From Paenactinomyces guangxiensis (GTDB lineage: Bacteria > Bacillota > Bacilli > Thermoactinomycetales > Thermoactinomycetaceae): a stretch of 64,000 nucleotides of DNA. The DNA is taken from assembly GCF_016055185.1 (NCBI RefSeq), contig NZ_JAECVR010000011.1, positions 62,001 through 126,000 of the forward strand. Reading direction: 5' to 3'. Shown here piece by piece: positions 34,649-45,798 of this stretch (its first letter is position 1; each line of letters begins with the position of its first letter). Under the pieces are notes generated by a model. The model had not been told where the DNA came from and ran no database searches. It saw only the letters and a list, made by a program, of their open reading frames with translations. Made by a program: the position numbers and the translations under genes.

Positions 34649-34777
34649 CCATGACCGCCTTTCTTTCTATCAAGGCTTATCGTACCTTATTTGTAGCAGG
34701 ATTGCCACCCTGTAGCGAACAGAAGATGAACCTTGTGTTAAGATAGGGACGGAATGATAGAAAGGGGGGCCACCCTT

Positions 34778-36835
34778 TTGCAAAGGTTTTTGATCGTGGG
34801 CGGGGGAAAGGAAGGAAATGCGATCTTACAAACCCTTTCAACCGTTGAATTCGTGAAAGTGATCGGGATTGTCGATGTATCAGCTGATACACCGGCGATT
34901 CAGGAAGCCAAAAAACAGGGGATCCTGACCGGCCGGGAAATAGAACCGTTTTTGCGGCTCTCTCCTGATGTGATTCTGGAAGTAACAGGTGACCCGGCTG
35001 TTTATTCTCGTTTGTGCCAGCTTGATCTGCCGGACACTCTTGTCATTTCCGGAGAGATTGCCAATCTGATGGTTCGTCTGGTGGAAGAAAAAGATCGGTG
35101 GTTTCAGGCATGGCGTCAGAGACAGCGTGAATTGCAAGCGATTCTGAACTCGACTCACGACGGGATGATCGCAGTTAACAAAAAGGGGCAGGTAACTCTG
35201 TTAAATCGGGCGGCCGAAAGGATGCTTCAACTGAAAGCTGCTGAAGCGTTGGGCAAGCCTGTTGCTGAACTGGTCCCCAACACGCGGCTGGAAATTGTGC
35301 TGAAGCGGGGAGTGCAGGAGTTAAACCAAAAGCAACAACTTTCCGGAGATATGGAAATTGTAACAAATCGCGTGCCTGTGAAAGATCCTGAGGGAAAAGT
35401 GATCGGGGCCGTCGCTGTGTTCCGCGATGTTAGTGAACTGCAGAGTTTAACGCAACAAGTGACGGATCTGGAAGGGATGAAAAGCCTGTTGCAAGCAATC
35501 ATTAACTCTTCTGATGATGCTATCTCTGTAGTTGATGCCGATGGAATGGGAATGTTGATTAATCCTGCCTATACGCGTCTTACGGGGCTGCCTCCGGAAG
35601 ATGTAATCGACAAGCCGGCAGAAACGGATATCTCCGAGGGAGAAAGTATGCACATGAGAGTATTGAAAACCCGCCAGCCGGTACGCGGAGTACATATGAA
35701 AGTGGGACCCCAACGCAAAGAGGTGGTTGTCAATGCGGCTCCGATTATCATCAATGATGAGTTAAAAGGAAGTGTGGCCATCATTCACGATATGTCCGAG
35801 TTACAACAGCTCAACCGCGATTTGGAACGGGCAAGGCGGATTATTCGGAAGCTGGAAGCCAAGTATACATTTGACGATATCATCGGAACGAGTGAAGCGA
35901 TGCGCATCGCCCAGGAGCAAGCAAAACAAGCAGCGAAAACCAGAGCCACGGTTCTTTTGCGGGGAGAATCGGGAACGGGGAAAGAGTTGTTCGCCCATGC
36001 AATCCATAATGCCAGCGATCGCAAATATAATCAATTTGTTCGCGTCAATTGCGCGGCTCTCTCAGAATCATTGTTGGAAAGCGAGCTGTTTGGCTATGAA
36101 GAGGGTGCGTTTACCGGGGCAAAACGGGGCGGAAAAAAGGGTTTATTTGAAGAGGCCAGCGGCGGAACCCTGTTTCTGGACGAGATCGGAGAGCTTCAGC
36201 CAAGCACCCAGGCAAAACTTCTTCGTGTATTACAGGAGAAAGAAGTTATTCGTGTTGGTGGAACCAAGTCTATCCCGGTTGATGTCCGTGTAATTGCTGC
36301 AACCAATGTTTATTTGGAAAGAGCGATTCAGGAAAAACGCTTCCGCGAGGATCTTTATTACCGGCTCAACGTGTTACCGATTCAGATTGCCCCATTGCGA
36401 CACAGAAAAGAAGATCTGTATGATTTATCCACTCACCTGATAAAAAAATATAACCAGGAATACGGCCGGTCTGTAGAAGAGATCGACCCGGGAGCACTGG
36501 CCATTTTGTCCCGGTACTCCTGGCCGGGCAATGTCAGGGAGCTGGAGAATGTGTTGGGAAGAGCGATGATCAATATGGCTTTTAATGAAAAGATCATCAA
36601 ACCGATCCATCTGCCTTCACTGAACCTTTCCCGAACGGCATTGGGGGAAAAAGAATCCCAAGCGACAAACGGAGATAAGGAAAAAACCTTAAAAGAAGTG
36701 TTAGCAGAGACCGAAAGAGAATTTATCAAACGTGTGTATGTCAGTTGTGGACGAAATAAAACGGAGTCGGCGCGCCGCTTAGGAATCTCTGTGCGCAATT
36801 TATATTATAAGCTGGAACGGTATCATTTACTTTAA
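34778..36835 (+). CDS. bkdR: Sigma-54-dependent activator BkdR
   Basis: 685 residues. An N-terminal dinucleotide-fold-like part ([14 protein letters not shown]), two PAS domains (about 115-225 and 235-350), the AAA+ domain with Walker [19 protein letters not shown], the sigma-54 contact loop [10 protein letters not shown] and Walker [11 protein letters not shown], then a Fis-type HTH ([20 protein letters not shown]). It drives the bkd operon downstream. The frame is open from ATG 34754, but GGGGGG at 34764-34769 fits TTG at 34778. Convergence of regulator, -24/-12 promoter and bkd genes makes the assignment firm. Confidence 0.95.
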   Translation: MQRFLIVGGGKEGNAILQTLSTVEFVKVIGIVDVSADTPAIQEAKKQGILTGREIEPFLRLSPDVILEVTGDPAVYSRLCQLDLPDTLVISGEIANLMVRLVEEKDRWFQAWRQRQRELQAILNSTHDGMIAVNKKGQVTLLNRAAERMLQLKAAEALGKPVAELVPNTRLEIVLKRGVQELNQKQQLSGDMEIVTNRVPVKDPEGKVIGAVAVFRDVSELQSLTQQVTDLEGMKSLLQAIINSSDDAISVVDADGMGMLINPAYTRLTGLPPEDVIDKPAETDISEGESMHMRVLKTRQPVRGVHMKVGPQRKEVVVNAAPIIINDELKGSVAIIHDMSELQQLNRDLERARRIIRKLEAKYTFDDIIGTSEAMRIAQEQAKQAAKTRATVLLRGESGTGKELFAHAIHNASDRKYNQFVRVNCAALSESLLESELFGYEEGAFTGAKRGGKKGLFEEASGGTLFLDEIGELQPSTQAKLLRVLQEKEVIRVGGTKSIPVDVRVIAATNVYLERAIQEKRFREDLYYRLNVLPIQIAPLRHRKEDLYDLSTHLIKKYNQEYGRSVEEIDPGALAILSRYSWPGNVRELENVLGRAMINMAFNEKIIKPIHLPSLNLSRTALGEKESQATNGDKEKTLKEVLAETEREFIKRVYVSCGRNKTESARRLGISVRNLYYKLERYHLL

Positions 36836-36837
36836 TA

Positions 36838-36885
36838 CTGCAAAAAAATGCAGGAAATATTTTGCGCGACTCTGTAATATTTTGC
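36838..36885 (+). promoter_or_regulatory. Upstream repeats, candidate BkdR enhancer
   Basis: A dyad CTGCA (36838-36842) / TGCAG (36849-36853) is followed by two copies of AATATTTTGC (36856-36865 and 36876-36885) exactly 20 bases apart, about two helical turns. They lie 66-115 bases upstream of the -24/-12 promoter, a normal distance for a sigma-54 activator. Confidence 0.6.
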
Positions 36886-36950
36886 AGAATAAGTTGTTTT
36901 TAACTGTCCGTCGTTGGAGGACCAACCGGATCATTCGTGAACTACATTTA

Positions 36951-36968
36951 TTGGCATACCTTTTGCAT
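36951..36968 (+). promoter_or_regulatory. Sigma-54 (-24/-12) promoter of the bkd operon
   Basis: TTGGCATACCTTTTGCAT matches the sigma-54 pattern TGGCAC-N5-TTGC with correct GG-to-GC spacing. It lies 92 bases before the ptb start, with a BkdR gene just upstream. Confidence 0.85.
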
Positions 36969-37059
36969 AAATGGTATGGTGACCGGCTAAAACGAGAAAA
37001 ATATTTTATTATACAATAGACTTCTACACAACTTAGGCCGGAAAATGGGGTGTAAAGAA

Positions 37060-37998
37060 ATGATAAAAACTTTTGATGAGGTAGTAAAGAAAGCAGAGTC
37101 TCTTCCACCGGTTACCGTCGCGGTAGCAGCAGCGGCTGATAAAGAGGTATTGGAAGCAGTTCTGGATGCTGAAAAACGTGGGATTGCCCAATTTCTGCTA
37201 TATGGCGACAAAGAAAAAATTGAAAGCTTAAGCCATGAGTTGGGAATTGAAATCAACCGCACAGCAGTCAGCCATGCGACATCTGATGTACAAGCTTCTC
37301 AACAGGCAGTTGCGGCTGTACGTGAGGGAAAAGCTGATGTGGTTATGAAGGGGATGGTGCAAACCGCCGATTTTCTGCGGGCAGTGCTGAATAAAGAAAA
37401 CGGCTTGCGGAGCGGAAAAGTGTTAAGCCATGTCGCTTCCTTTGAGGTTCCGGGGTATAATCGTCTTATTCATGTCACAGATCCGGCTCTTAACATTGCA
37501 CCCACATTGCCCGAGAAGGTGCAAATCGCGCAAAACATCATCAAGTTCTGTCATTCCCTGGGAAACAGCGATCCTAAAATTTCTGCACTCGGGGCTGTTG
37601 AGGTTGTGAACCCTAACATGCCGCCTACTTTAGATGCGGCAGCCCTGGCGCAGATGAATCGCCGGGGTCAAATAAAAGGAGCAACTATCGATGGTCCTTT
37701 TGCATTGGACAATGCCGTTTCTGAGGAAGCTGCCGCGCATAAGGGAATTCATAGCCCGGTTGCGGGTGTTGCGGATGTATTGTTGGTGCCCGATATAGAA
37801 GCAGGAAATATTTTGTACAAATCGCTGGTTTATTTTGCAAAGAGCAAGATTGGTGCCCTTGTACTGGGGGCAAAAGTTCCTGTTGTTCTCACTTCACGGG
37901 CAGACACGCATGAAGCAAAGCTGTATTCCATTGCTTTAGCGGTATTGCAAGCAGATTATCAGAAGCGCTCAAGGAGGAATCCTCATGATCCTATTTGA
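37060..37998 (+). CDS. ptb: Phosphate butyryltransferase
   Basis: 312 residues. Family features: [15 protein letters not shown] at the start, [19 protein letters not shown], and the C-terminal [21 protein letters not shown]. It turns butyryl-, isobutyryl- or 2-methylbutyryl-CoA into the acyl phosphate, which Buk uses to make ATP. An ATG at 37045 is in frame, but GGGGTG 7 bases before 37060 picks the latter. First gene of the bkd operon; overlaps bcd by 14 bases. Confidence 0.93.
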   Translation: MIKTFDEVVKKAESLPPVTVAVAAAADKEVLEAVLDAEKRGIAQFLLYGDKEKIESLSHELGIEINRTAVSHATSDVQASQQAVAAVREGKADVVMKGMVQTADFLRAVLNKENGLRSGKVLSHVASFEVPGYNRLIHVTDPALNIAPTLPEKVQIAQNIIKFCHSLGNSDPKISALGAVEVVNPNMPPTLDAAALAQMNRRGQIKGATIDGPFALDNAVSEEAAAHKGIHSPVAGVADVLLVPDIEAGNILYKSLVYFAKSKIGALVLGAKVPVVLTSRADTHEAKLYSIALAVLQADYQKRSRRNPHDPI

Positions 37999-39079
37999 TT
38001 ACATGCAAAAATATGACTATGAGCAACTGGTGCTTTGTCAGGATAAAAATTCGGGGCTTAAGGCCATTATTGCCATCCATGATACCACTTTAGGCCCTGC
38101 ACTGGGTGGCACACGGATGTGGACCTATGATTCGGAGGAAGAGGCGATTGTGGATGCACTGCGCCTGGCCCGTGGCATGACGTACAAAAATGCTGCTGCC
38201 GGTTTGGATCTCGGTGGGGGAAAAACGGTGATTATCGGTGACCCAAAAAAAGATAAGAGCGAGGAAATGTTCCGGGCGTTTGGCCGTTTCATCCAGGGAT
38301 TGAACGGACGGTACATCACGGCAGAAGATGTGGGTACTACGGTAGAAGATATGGATCTGATTCATAGGGAAACACTGTACGTCACCGGAATTTCACCTGC
38401 TTTTGGCTCCAGCGGCAACCCCTCACCCGTTACCGCTTATGGTGTTTACCGGGGAATGAAAGCAGCGGCAAAAGAAGCTTTTGGAGATGACTCGCTCAAA
38501 GGAAAGATCGTTGCCGTTCAGGGAGTAGGGAATGTTGCCTATCATTTGTGTAAACATTTGCATGAAGAAGGGGCAAAACTGATTGTCACCGATATCAATC
38601 AGGAAAATATGAATCGCGCCATCCATGATTTTGGTGCGGAAGCGGTCAACCCGGACAAAATTTATGAAGTTGACTGCGACATTTTTGCACCCTGTGCATT
38701 GGGAGCAATTATCAATGATGAAACGATTGGACTCTTGAAATGTAAAGTGGTGGCTGGTGCGGCCAATAATCAGTTAAAAGAAGAACGCCACGGGGATATC
38801 CTGGACCAGAAGGGAATTGTATATGCCCCCGATTACGTGATCAACTCGGGCGGGGTTATCAATGTAGCTGATGAGTTGCTCGGGTATAATCGCGAACGGG
38901 CGATGAAAAAAGTAGAAGGGATTTATGATAAAATCTTAAAAGTGTTTGAAATTGCCAAGCGCGACGGCATTCCAAGTTGTAAGGCGGCTGATCGTATGGC
39001 GGAGGAACGGATCGAGTCAGTGCGCCGTTCGAGAAGCATGTTCTTGCACGATCAACGGAGTTTATTAAACTCCCGCTAA
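37985..39079 (+). CDS. bcd: Leucine (branched-chain amino acid) dehydrogenase
   Basis: 364 residues. Catalytic lysine region [11 protein letters not shown] and [20 protein letters not shown] loop [37 protein letters not shown]. It reversibly deaminates Leu, Val and Ile to 2-oxo acids with NAD+, feeding the dehydrogenase complex below. SD AGGAGGAATC just before the ATG. From memory, nearly the whole sequence parallels the Thermoactinomyces intermedius enzyme. Confidence 0.96.
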   Translation: MILFDYMQKYDYEQLVLCQDKNSGLKAIIAIHDTTLGPALGGTRMWTYDSEEEAIVDALRLARGMTYKNAAAGLDLGGGKTVIIGDPKKDKSEEMFRAFGRFIQGLNGRYITAEDVGTTVEDMDLIHRETLYVTGISPAFGSSGNPSPVTAYGVYRGMKAAAKEAFGDDSLKGKIVAVQGVGNVAYHLCKHLHEEGAKLIVTDINQENMNRAIHDFGAEAVNPDKIYEVDCDIFAPCALGAIINDETIGLLKCKVVAGAANNQLKEERHGDILDQKGIVYAPDYVINSGGVINVADELLGYNRERAMKKVEGIYDKILKVFEIAKRDGIPSCKAADRMAEERIESVRRSRSMFLHDQRSLLNSR

Positions 39080-39106
39080 TGAGGAAATGGCAATGGAAGA
39101 AACGGA

Positions 39107-40225
39107 GTGTTGGATGTGCATGAGCCGGTTCGGATTTTGGCAATAAATCCGGGGTCAACCTCGACAAAGATCGGCGTCTTTGATAATGAAAAGCCAATCC
39201 TGGAGGAAACGTTACGCCATGATCCCAGGGAGATAGCAAAATACAACGACCTGTTTGAGCAATATCCATTCCGCAAACAGGTCATTCTGGAAACACTGGA
39301 CCAGGAAGGAATCAATTTGACCCGGTTGAATGCGGTAGTTGCCCGTGGCGGATTACTGCGGCCGATTCCGGGGGGAACGTATGAAGTCAACCAGGCCATG
39401 ATTGAAGATTTGCGCTCCGGAGAATTCGGAGTACACGCTTCTAACCTCGGTGCGATCATCGCTCAGGAGATTGCCGGCCAACTTCATATCCCTGCATTTA
39501 TCGTTGATCCTGTAGTTGTCGATGAATTGCAGCCTGTTGCCCGTATCTCAGGCGTGCCTGAGATTGAGCGCAAGAGTATTTTTCATGCCCTGAATCAAAA
39601 AGCAGTTGCCCGCCGCATTGCCAGACAAAACGGAACCAGTTATGAGAAGGTTAATTATGTTGTTGCCCATTTGGGTGGCGGAATCACGGTGGGAGCCCAT
39701 CATCAGGGGCGGGTTATTGATGTAAACAACGGATTGCACGGAGAAGGGCCCTTTTCTCCGGAGCGTGCCGGCACGGTTCCCATCGGGGATTTAGTTGCAA
39801 TCAGCTATTCTGGAAAATTTTTTGCCAGTGAAATCATGCGGATGCTCGTTGGGCGAGGGGGTCTGATGGGGTATCTCGGCACTTCTGATGCCAGAGAAGT
39901 GGAAGAGCGGATTGCCAGTGGAGATGAGAAAGCGAAGCTCATTTATGAGGCGATGGCTTACCAGGTGGCCAAGGAGATTGGAGCCTATTCGACGGTTCTG
40001 GCGGGAAAAGTAGACGGCATTATTTTAACGGGCGGGCTTGCCTATGGTGAAATCTTTACGGGTATGATTAAGGAGCGTGTTTCATGGATCGGTCCGGTCT
40101 ATGTCGTTCCCGGGGAAAATGAATTGCAAGCATTGGCAGAAGGTGCATTACGGGTAATCAGGGGAGAGGAAAAAGCGTTAGTTTATTCGCCTGACGAAAA
40201 AGGAGTGAAGACATCCAGTGGCTGA
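39107..40225 (+). CDS. buk: Butyrate kinase
   Basis: 372 residues of the acetokinase superfamily. [16 protein letters not shown] (phosphate loop) near the start, [21 protein letters not shown], and [11 protein letters not shown] near the end. It makes branched-chain fatty acid and ATP from the acyl phosphate. GTG 39107 is the open-frame start; TTG 39110 and GTG 39116 are alternatives, as SD-like GGAAG and GGAG stand at 39095 and 39104. Overlaps lpdV by 8 bases. Confidence 0.95.
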   Translation: MLDVHEPVRILAINPGSTSTKIGVFDNEKPILEETLRHDPREIAKYNDLFEQYPFRKQVILETLDQEGINLTRLNAVVARGGLLRPIPGGTYEVNQAMIEDLRSGEFGVHASNLGAIIAQEIAGQLHIPAFIVDPVVVDELQPVARISGVPEIERKSIFHALNQKAVARRIARQNGTSYEKVNYVVAHLGGGITVGAHHQGRVIDVNNGLHGEGPFSPERAGTVPIGDLVAISYSGKFFASEIMRMLVGRGGLMGYLGTSDAREVEERIASGDEKAKLIYEAMAYQVAKEIGAYSTVLAGKVDGIILTGGLAYGEIFTGMIKERVSWIGPVYVVPGENELQALAEGALRVIRGEEKALVYSPDEKGVKTSSG

Positions 40226-41645
40226 GAACTATGATCTCGTCGTGCTGGGGGCCGGACCCGGCGGTTATGTTGCTGCCGTCCGCGCCGCTCAGCTGGGACT
40301 GAAAGTTGCCGTTGTCGAGAAAGAAAAAGTAGGCGGTGTTTGTCTGCATAAAGGCTGCATACCCAGTAAGTCGCTTTTGCGGAGTGCAGAACTGTATCAT
40401 GATATGCAGAACAGCAAGAATTACGGAATTCATGTGGCTGACGTCAAATTGGATATGGGCTCGGTGCAAAAACGGAAGGAAAAAGTGGTTAGCCAGCTTC
40501 ACAAAGGGGTACAGCATCTGCTCAAGAAAAATAAAGTAGATGTTTATGGAGGGACAGGGCGTATTTTAGGGCCTTCAATCTTCTCCCCTACCCCCGGGAC
40601 CATTTCGGTTGAAAAAGAGGATGGCAGTGAAGCGGATATGTTGGTGCCGCAATTTGTTTTGATTGCCACGGGCTCCCGTCCGCGGACTCTTCCGGGTTTA
40701 GAGATGGATGGAAATACTATCATGAATTCCGACCATGCTTTGCAGATGAAATCATTGCCAAAGTCCATTATCATTATTGGTGGCGGTGTAATCGGGATTG
40801 AGTGGGCCTCCATGTTAAATGACTTTGGAGTAGAAGTGACTGTCGTTGAGTTTGCCGATCGTATTTTGCCATTTGAGGACGAAGAGGTCAGCAGGGAAAT
40901 GACCCGATTACTGAAGAAGCGAAAAGTAAAAATTTTTACTGGAGCAAAGGTTTTGCCTGAAAGCGTTACCATTCGGGGCGGGGTGGCTACTTTGCAGGCA
41001 GAACAAGGGACAAAAACACTCTCATTATCCTCAGAGCGCGTTCTCGTTTCAGTAGGCAGACAAGCCAATATTGAGGATATCGGATTGCACAACACGTCGA
41101 TCCGGGTGGAAAAAGGCGTCATTCAAGTCAACGAATTTATGCAAACGGCCGAATCTCATATTTACGCGATTGGGGATGTTGTAGGAGGCTATCAGTTGGC
41201 ACATGTGGCCTCCCATGAGGGAATATTGGCCGTGGAGCATATGGCGGGCCTTGATGTACATCCGCTTAACCCGTTACACGTTCCCCGTTGTACATACAGC
41301 CGTCCCGAAGTAGGGAGTCTGGGGATGACGGAAGCAGAGGCGAAAGCAGAGGGGCATGATGTCAAAGTCGGCAAGTTCCCCTTCCGCGCAGTGGGCAAAT
41401 CGCTGGTTTTCGGAGAGGTTGATGGATTTATCAAAATAATATCCGACAGGAAAACGGATGATCTGCTCGGTGTTCACATCATTGGGCCTCATGCCACAGA
41501 TCTCATCTCCGAGGCAGGATTGGCTAAAGTCCTGGATGCAACGGCCTGGGAAATTGCCCATGCCATTCACCCGCATCCAACACTGTCTGAAGTGTATGGT
41601 GAAGCAGCGCTGGCCGTTGATGGTGAAGCGATTCATGCTGGTTGA
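40218..41645 (+). CDS. lpdV: Dihydrolipoyl dehydrogenase E3 of the branched-chain complex
   Basis: 475 residues. FAD loop [20 protein letters not shown], redox disulfide [19 protein letters not shown] loop [16 protein letters not shown], and the C-terminal His-Glu site [13 protein letters not shown]. It reoxidizes the lipoyl group of the E2 subunit. GTG start at 40218 after AGGAGTGA, within the end of buk. Confidence 0.96.
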   Translation: MAENYDLVVLGAGPGGYVAAVRAAQLGLKVAVVEKEKVGGVCLHKGCIPSKSLLRSAELYHDMQNSKNYGIHVADVKLDMGSVQKRKEKVVSQLHKGVQHLLKKNKVDVYGGTGRILGPSIFSPTPGTISVEKEDGSEADMLVPQFVLIATGSRPRTLPGLEMDGNTIMNSDHALQMKSLPKSIIIIGGGVIGIEWASMLNDFGVEVTVVEFADRILPFEDEEVSREMTRLLKKRKVKIFTGAKVLPESVTIRGGVATLQAEQGTKTLSLSSERVLVSVGRQANIEDIGLHNTSIRVEKGVIQVNEFMQTAESHIYAIGDVVGGYQLAHVASHEGILAVEHMAGLDVHPLNPLHVPRCTYSRPEVGSLGMTEAEAKAEGHDVKVGKFPFRAVGKSLVFGEVDGFIKIISDRKTDDLLGVHIIGPHATDLISEAGLAKVLDATAWEIAHAIHPHPTLSEVYGEAALAVDGEAIHAG

Positions 41646-41663
41646 AAAGAGGGAGGATGAATC

Positions 41664-42653
41664 ATGAGCAACTTAAAACATTCCGCTTTAGGGCTGACGG
41701 ATGAGCAAGTATTAGATATGTATCGCTACATGCTGTTAGCTCGGAAAATTGATGAACGGATGTGGCTGTTAAATCGTGCCGGTAAAATTCCCTTTGTCAT
41801 CTCCTGCCAGGGACAAGAGGCGATTCAAGTAGGGGCCGCTTTTGCCCTCGATCGTGAACAGGACTGGCTTTGCCCCTATTACCGGGATTTAGGGATGGTA
41901 TTGGTATTTGGCCAGACCGCCAGAGATCAAATGCTGTCAGCCTTTGCCAAAAAAGAAGATCCCAATAGCGCTGGCAGACAGATGCCCGGGCATTACGGAG
42001 ATAAACGTTTCCGTATTTTAACCGGTTCCAGCCCTGTGACTACCCAGGTTCTTCATGCTGTGGGTATTGCTTATGCAGCAAAACTGGAGAAAAAAAATCA
42101 TGTCGTGTTGACTTCCTGCGGAGAAGGCTCGAGTAACCAGGGAGATTGGCATGAAGCATGTAACTTTGCCGGTGTCCATAACCTTCCGGTAATTTTTATG
42201 GTTGAAAACAACAAATACGCCATCTCTGTGCCGCTCAATAAACAACTGGCGGGCGGGGATGTCTCCAAACGTGCGCAAGGATATGGTTTCCCCGGCGTTA
42301 AAGTGGACGGCAACAATCCGTTAGAAGTATACCAAGCGGTGAAAACAGCTGTTGAGCGGGCCCGCCGCGGTGAAGGGCCCACCTTGATCGAAGCTGTTTC
42401 CTACCGTTTAGTGCCTCACTCCAGTGATGATGATGACCGCAGTTACCGTACACGTGAGGAAGTGGAAGAAGCGAGAAAAAATGATTCTCTCATCATCTTT
42501 AGAAACTATTTAGTAGAAGAGGGCCTGCTGACTGAGCAGAAAGAGAAAGAGATCAGCGGACAGATCGCCAAAGAAGTGGATGAGGCCACGGAATACGCGG
42601 AACAAGCTCCTTATCCGGATCCCGAAGATACTTATACACACGTGTATGCTTAA
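41664..42653 (+). CDS. bkdAA: Branched-chain 2-oxo acid dehydrogenase E1 alpha
   Basis: 329 residues. ThDP motif region TSCGEGSSNQGDWHEACNFAG ending near ENNKYAIS; HYGDKRF and phosphorylation-loop-like RLVPHSSDDDDRSYR. With BkdAB it decarboxylates branched 2-oxo acids and hands the acyl group to lipoyl-E2. GGGAGG SD. Confidence 0.96.
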   Translation: MSNLKHSALGLTDEQVLDMYRYMLLARKIDERMWLLNRAGKIPFVISCQGQEAIQVGAAFALDREQDWLCPYYRDLGMVLVFGQTARDQMLSAFAKKEDPNSAGRQMPGHYGDKRFRILTGSSPVTTQVLHAVGIAYAAKLEKKNHVVLTSCGEGSSNQGDWHEACNFAGVHNLPVIFMVENNKYAISVPLNKQLAGGDVSKRAQGYGFPGVKVDGNNPLEVYQAVKTAVERARRGEGPTLIEAVSYRLVPHSSDDDDRSYRTREEVEEARKNDSLIIFRNYLVEEGLLTEQKEKEISGQIAKEVDEATEYAEQAPYPDPEDTYTHVYA

Positions 42654-42671
42654 AGCAGGAGGAGGAAACTT

Positions 42672-43655
42672 ATGCCAGTTATATCTTATATTGATGCTGT
42701 CACACAGGCACTCAAAGAAGAGATGCAACGTGATTCACGCGTATTCGTGCTCGGGGAAGATGTGGGGGTGCGCGGAGGTGTCTTCCGGGCTACCGTTGGA
42801 CTGATTGAGGAATTTGGTGAAGACCGTGTCCTTGATACTCCGTTGACGGAATCGGCCATTGCCGGTGTGGCCATCGGTGCAGCCGCGTATGGCATGCGTC
42901 CTGTAGCTGAGATGCAATTTGCTGATTTTATTATGCCAGCCGTGAACCAAATTATCAGTGAAGCATCCAAAATTCGCTATCGCTCCAACGGGACATGGTC
43001 CTGTCCGCTTGTCATTCGTGCTCCCTATGGCGGAGGGGTCCATGGAGCCCTTTATCACTCCCAAAGTGTTGAAAAGATTTTCAGCGGAATACCCGGCCTG
43101 AAAATTGTTATGCCCTCAAATCCTTATGACACCAAAGGCCTGCTCAAAGCTGCCATCCGTGATGAGGACCCGGTTCTTTTCTTTGAACACAAACGCTGCT
43201 ACCGTTTAATCAAAGGGGAGGTGCCGGAAGAGGACTATACTGTTCCGATCGGCAAAGCGGATGTCAAACGGGAAGGAACGGATGTAACCGTTATTTCTTA
43301 TGGACTCACTCTGCATTTTGCCCTGCAAGCGGCTGAAAAGCTGGAAAAAGAAGGGATCAGTGTCCATGTGCTCGACTTGCGTACCCTGGTCCCGCTTGAT
43401 AAGGAAGCGATTATTGAAGCAACAGCAAAGACAGGCAAGGTGCTAATCATTCATGAAGATAACAAAACGGGAGGCTTTGGCGGCGAAGTTGCTTCTGTCA
43501 TCGCTGAAGAAGCTTTCTTTGAACTGGACGCCCCGATCCGGCGTCTCTGCGGACCGGATGTCCCGGCGATGCCTTATAGCCCGCCGTTAGAAAAAGAGTT
43601 TATGCTCAATCCGGATAAAATTGAAAATGCCATTCGTGATTTAGCTGAGTTTTAA
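42672..43655 (+). CDS. bkdAB: Branched-chain 2-oxo acid dehydrogenase E1 beta
   Basis: 327 residues. FVLGEDVGVRGGVFRATVGL, DTPLTESAIAGVAIGAA, EMQFADFIMPAVNQIISEA and the C-terminal transketolase part VIHEDNKTGGFGGEVAS. Beta partner of BkdAA. GGAGGAGG SD at about 42658-42665. Confidence 0.97.
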   Translation: MPVISYIDAVTQALKEEMQRDSRVFVLGEDVGVRGGVFRATVGLIEEFGEDRVLDTPLTESAIAGVAIGAAAYGMRPVAEMQFADFIMPAVNQIISEASKIRYRSNGTWSCPLVIRAPYGGGVHGALYHSQSVEKIFSGIPGLKIVMPSNPYDTKGLLKAAIRDEDPVLFFEHKRCYRLIKGEVPEEDYTVPIGKADVKREGTDVTVISYGLTLHFALQAAEKLEKEGISVHVLDLRTLVPLDKEAIIEATAKTGKVLIIHEDNKTGGFGGEVASVIAEEAFFELDAPIRRLCGPDVPAMPYSPPLEKEFMLNPDKIENAIRDLAEF

Positions 43656-43677
43656 GTTGTAAAGAAGGAGGTTTTTT

Positions 43678-44964
43678 ATGGCAACCGACATTAAAATGCC
43701 ACAGCTCGGAGAGAGTGTAACGGAAGGCACGATTGCCAAGTGGTTGAAGAAGCCGGGAGATTCTGTTGCAAAATATGAACCCATCTGCGAAGTGGCAACG
43801 GATAAAGTAAATGCAGAGGTACCTTCAACGATTGAAGGGACAATGACAGAGATTATAGCAGAAGAAGGGTCAACCGTGGAGGTAGGCCAGCTGATCTGCC
43901 GCATAGATGAGTCGGGGGGAGCAGAACCGCAAGCCAGTGAGCCCGAAGCCAAACCAGAAGCGCCATCCGATCCGGCTGTCTCTGAAGACGAAGAGGGCGA
44001 TACCTCCATGAAAGCCCGTTACTCCCCGGCAGTGTTGCGTCTGGCCCAGGAAAACAATATCGACCTGACCGGGATTCGGGGTACCGGTAAAGGGGGACGC
44101 ATCACCCGTAAAGATGTACTGCGGGCGATTGAAAAAGGTACAGCTGCTCCGGGGGCACCAGAACCTGCAAAAGAAAAAGCAGTGGCGGAGCCCAAACCTT
44201 CACCGGTCGCCAAGCCAACCATCGCCCCGGTAAAACCGGCTCCGGCAACAGCGGGGACACCATTAGAAAACGGAGATATCGAAGTGCCGGTATCCGGCGT
44301 TCGCCGCACCATTGCCCAGCGCATGGTAACGAGCAAACACGAAGCTCCCCACGCCTGGACGATGATGGAAGCGGATGTAACAGGTTTGGTTGAACTGCGT
44401 GAGCGTTTAAAAGCAGACTTCAAAAATCGCGAGGGTGTCAGCCTGACCTTTATGCCGTTTTTTATCAAAGCTGTTGTTGATTCACTTAAGGAGTTCCCCT
44501 ATTTGAACTCCGTGTGGGCGGATGATAAAATCATACTGAAAAAGCGCATCAATATTTCGATTGCCGTAGCCACCGATGAAGCTCTCTATGTTCCTGTCAT
44601 TCAGGATGCAGACGAAAAAAGCATTCTAGGACTGGCTAAAGCGGTTCACAATTTAGCGCAAAAGACGCGTTCCGGTAAACTGGAACTTAAAGATATGCAA
44701 GGCGGAACCTTCACCGTCAACAACACCGGCTCATTCGGTTCTATCGCCTCCGCGCCGATCATCAACCATCCGCAAGCGGCAATCCTCTCATTTGAAGCGA
44801 TCGTAAAGCGGCCGGTTGTAACCAATAACATGATTGCTGTACGTGATATGATGAACCTCTGTCTCTCTTTGGATCATCGTATCCTGGACGGCTGGATGGC
44901 CGGACGATTCCTCAAGCGTGTGAAAGAACGCTTGGAGGCGTACGGGCCGGACAGCCAAATCTAA
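43678..44964 (+). CDS. bkdB: Branched-chain dihydrolipoyl acyltransferase E2
   Basis: 428 residues: a lipoyl domain with the modified lysine 43 (EVATDKVNAEVPS), an E1/E3-binding domain (about 104-140: YSPAVLRLAQENNIDL and GTGKGGRITRKDVL), Ala/Pro linkers, and the catalytic domain with His400 in LSLDHRILDG. Transfers the branched acyl group to CoA. The lipB gene follows, which may supply octanoyl groups for Lys43. Confidence 0.97.
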   Translation: MATDIKMPQLGESVTEGTIAKWLKKPGDSVAKYEPICEVATDKVNAEVPSTIEGTMTEIIAEEGSTVEVGQLICRIDESGGAEPQASEPEAKPEAPSDPAVSEDEEGDTSMKARYSPAVLRLAQENNIDLTGIRGTGKGGRITRKDVLRAIEKGTAAPGAPEPAKEKAVAEPKPSPVAKPTIAPVKPAPATAGTPLENGDIEVPVSGVRRTIAQRMVTSKHEAPHAWTMMEADVTGLVELRERLKADFKNREGVSLTFMPFFIKAVVDSLKEFPYLNSVWADDKIILKKRINISIAVATDEALYVPVIQDADEKSILGLAKAVHNLAQKTRSGKLELKDMQGGTFTVNNTGSFGSIASAPIINHPQAAILSFEAIVKRPVVTNNMIAVRDMMNLCLSLDHRILDGWMAGRFLKRVKERLEAYGPDSQI

Positions 44965-44979
44965 TCGAATGAAAACTCA

Positions 44980-45003
44980 GGCATCCTGTCCAGGGTGCCT
45001 TTT
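44980..45003 (+). terminator. Weak terminator/attenuator between bkdB and lipB
   Basis: GGCATCC (44980-44986) and GGGTGCC (44993-44999) form a 7-bp stem with one wobble, but only four Ts follow. Partial read-through into lipB is likely. Confidence 0.6.
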
Positions 45004-45023
45004 GTCATGAGGAGGGACGCGCC

Positions 45024-45686
45024 GTGTTTGAAGTGCAGCGTTTAGGACAGGTCCCTTATATGGAAACATGGGACAAACAGAAAGAACTGGTGAAGCAAAT
45101 CGATCAAGAAAACATAACGAACCAACTATTATTGCTGGAACACCCCCACACCATCACCTTAGGCCGCGGGAGCCATCAAGATAACCTGCTTTTTACCGGT
45201 GAGCAATACCGCCAGCGGGGGGTCGATGTGGTTGAGATCGACCGCGGAGGGGATGTGACCTATCACGGGCCGGGACAACTGGTAGGTTATCCGATCTTTT
45301 ATCTGGGGGAAAAAAATTACAATGCCCATTCCTATTTGCGTGATCTGGAAGAAGCGCTCATTCATGCCCTCCGGTATTGGGGGATCGAGGGAGGGCGCAA
45401 AGAGCCTTATACCGGTGTCTGGGTCGGAGATGTTAAAATTGCTGCCATCGGTGTCAAGTTTAATCGGGGCAGGAAGCGCCGGGGCTATATTACCAGCCAC
45501 GGATTTGCTTTAAATGTGAATACGGATCTGCGTTATTTTAATATGATCATTCCGTGTGGAATCCAGGAATACGGGGTAACATCAATGGAACAGCTGCTGG
45601 GCAGAAAAGTGGAGATGAGCAAAGTGATGGATGAGGTAGGTTTAGCGTTTGAGAAAATATTTGCACAGAATCGAAATTCATTGTAA
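45024..45686 (+). CDS. lipB: Octanoyl-[acyl carrier protein]:protein octanoyltransferase LipB
   Basis: 220 residues. LLLEHPHTITLGRGSHQDNLL, RGGDVTYHGPGQLVGYPI and the catalytic-region KIAAIGVKFNRGRKRRGYITSHGFALNV with the Cys of MIIPCGI (acyl-thioester Cys) fit classical LipB. It moves octanoate from ACP to lipoyl domains such as that of BkdB. GTG start at 45024 behind GAGGAGG. Many Bacillus use LipM/LipL instead; a LipB in the bkd context is worth noting. Confidence 0.93.
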   Translation: MFEVQRLGQVPYMETWDKQKELVKQIDQENITNQLLLLEHPHTITLGRGSHQDNLLFTGEQYRQRGVDVVEIDRGGDVTYHGPGQLVGYPIFYLGEKNYNAHSYLRDLEEALIHALRYWGIEGGRKEPYTGVWVGDVKIAAIGVKFNRGRKRRGYITSHGFALNVNTDLRYFNMIIPCGIQEYGVTSMEQLLGRKVEMSKVMDEVGLAFEKIFAQNRNSL

Positions 45687-45699
45687 TTGTGGGAAATTG

Positions 45700-45730
45700 A
45701 AGCCCGTGGACAACGTTTGGCCGCGGGCTT
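45700..45730. terminator. Convergent terminator between lipB and the MFS gene
   Basis: AAGCCCGTGG (45700-45709) pairs with CCGCGGGCTT (45721-45730) with one wobble. Short T or A runs on both sides suggest it works for both converging genes; no gene lies in 45731-45798. Confidence 0.6.
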
Positions 45731-45798
45731 TCAATACAAACACACGCGATGGGGAGCCTTTCAGAAAAGTGGAATTGCCCAACCGATCGCGATCTGTT

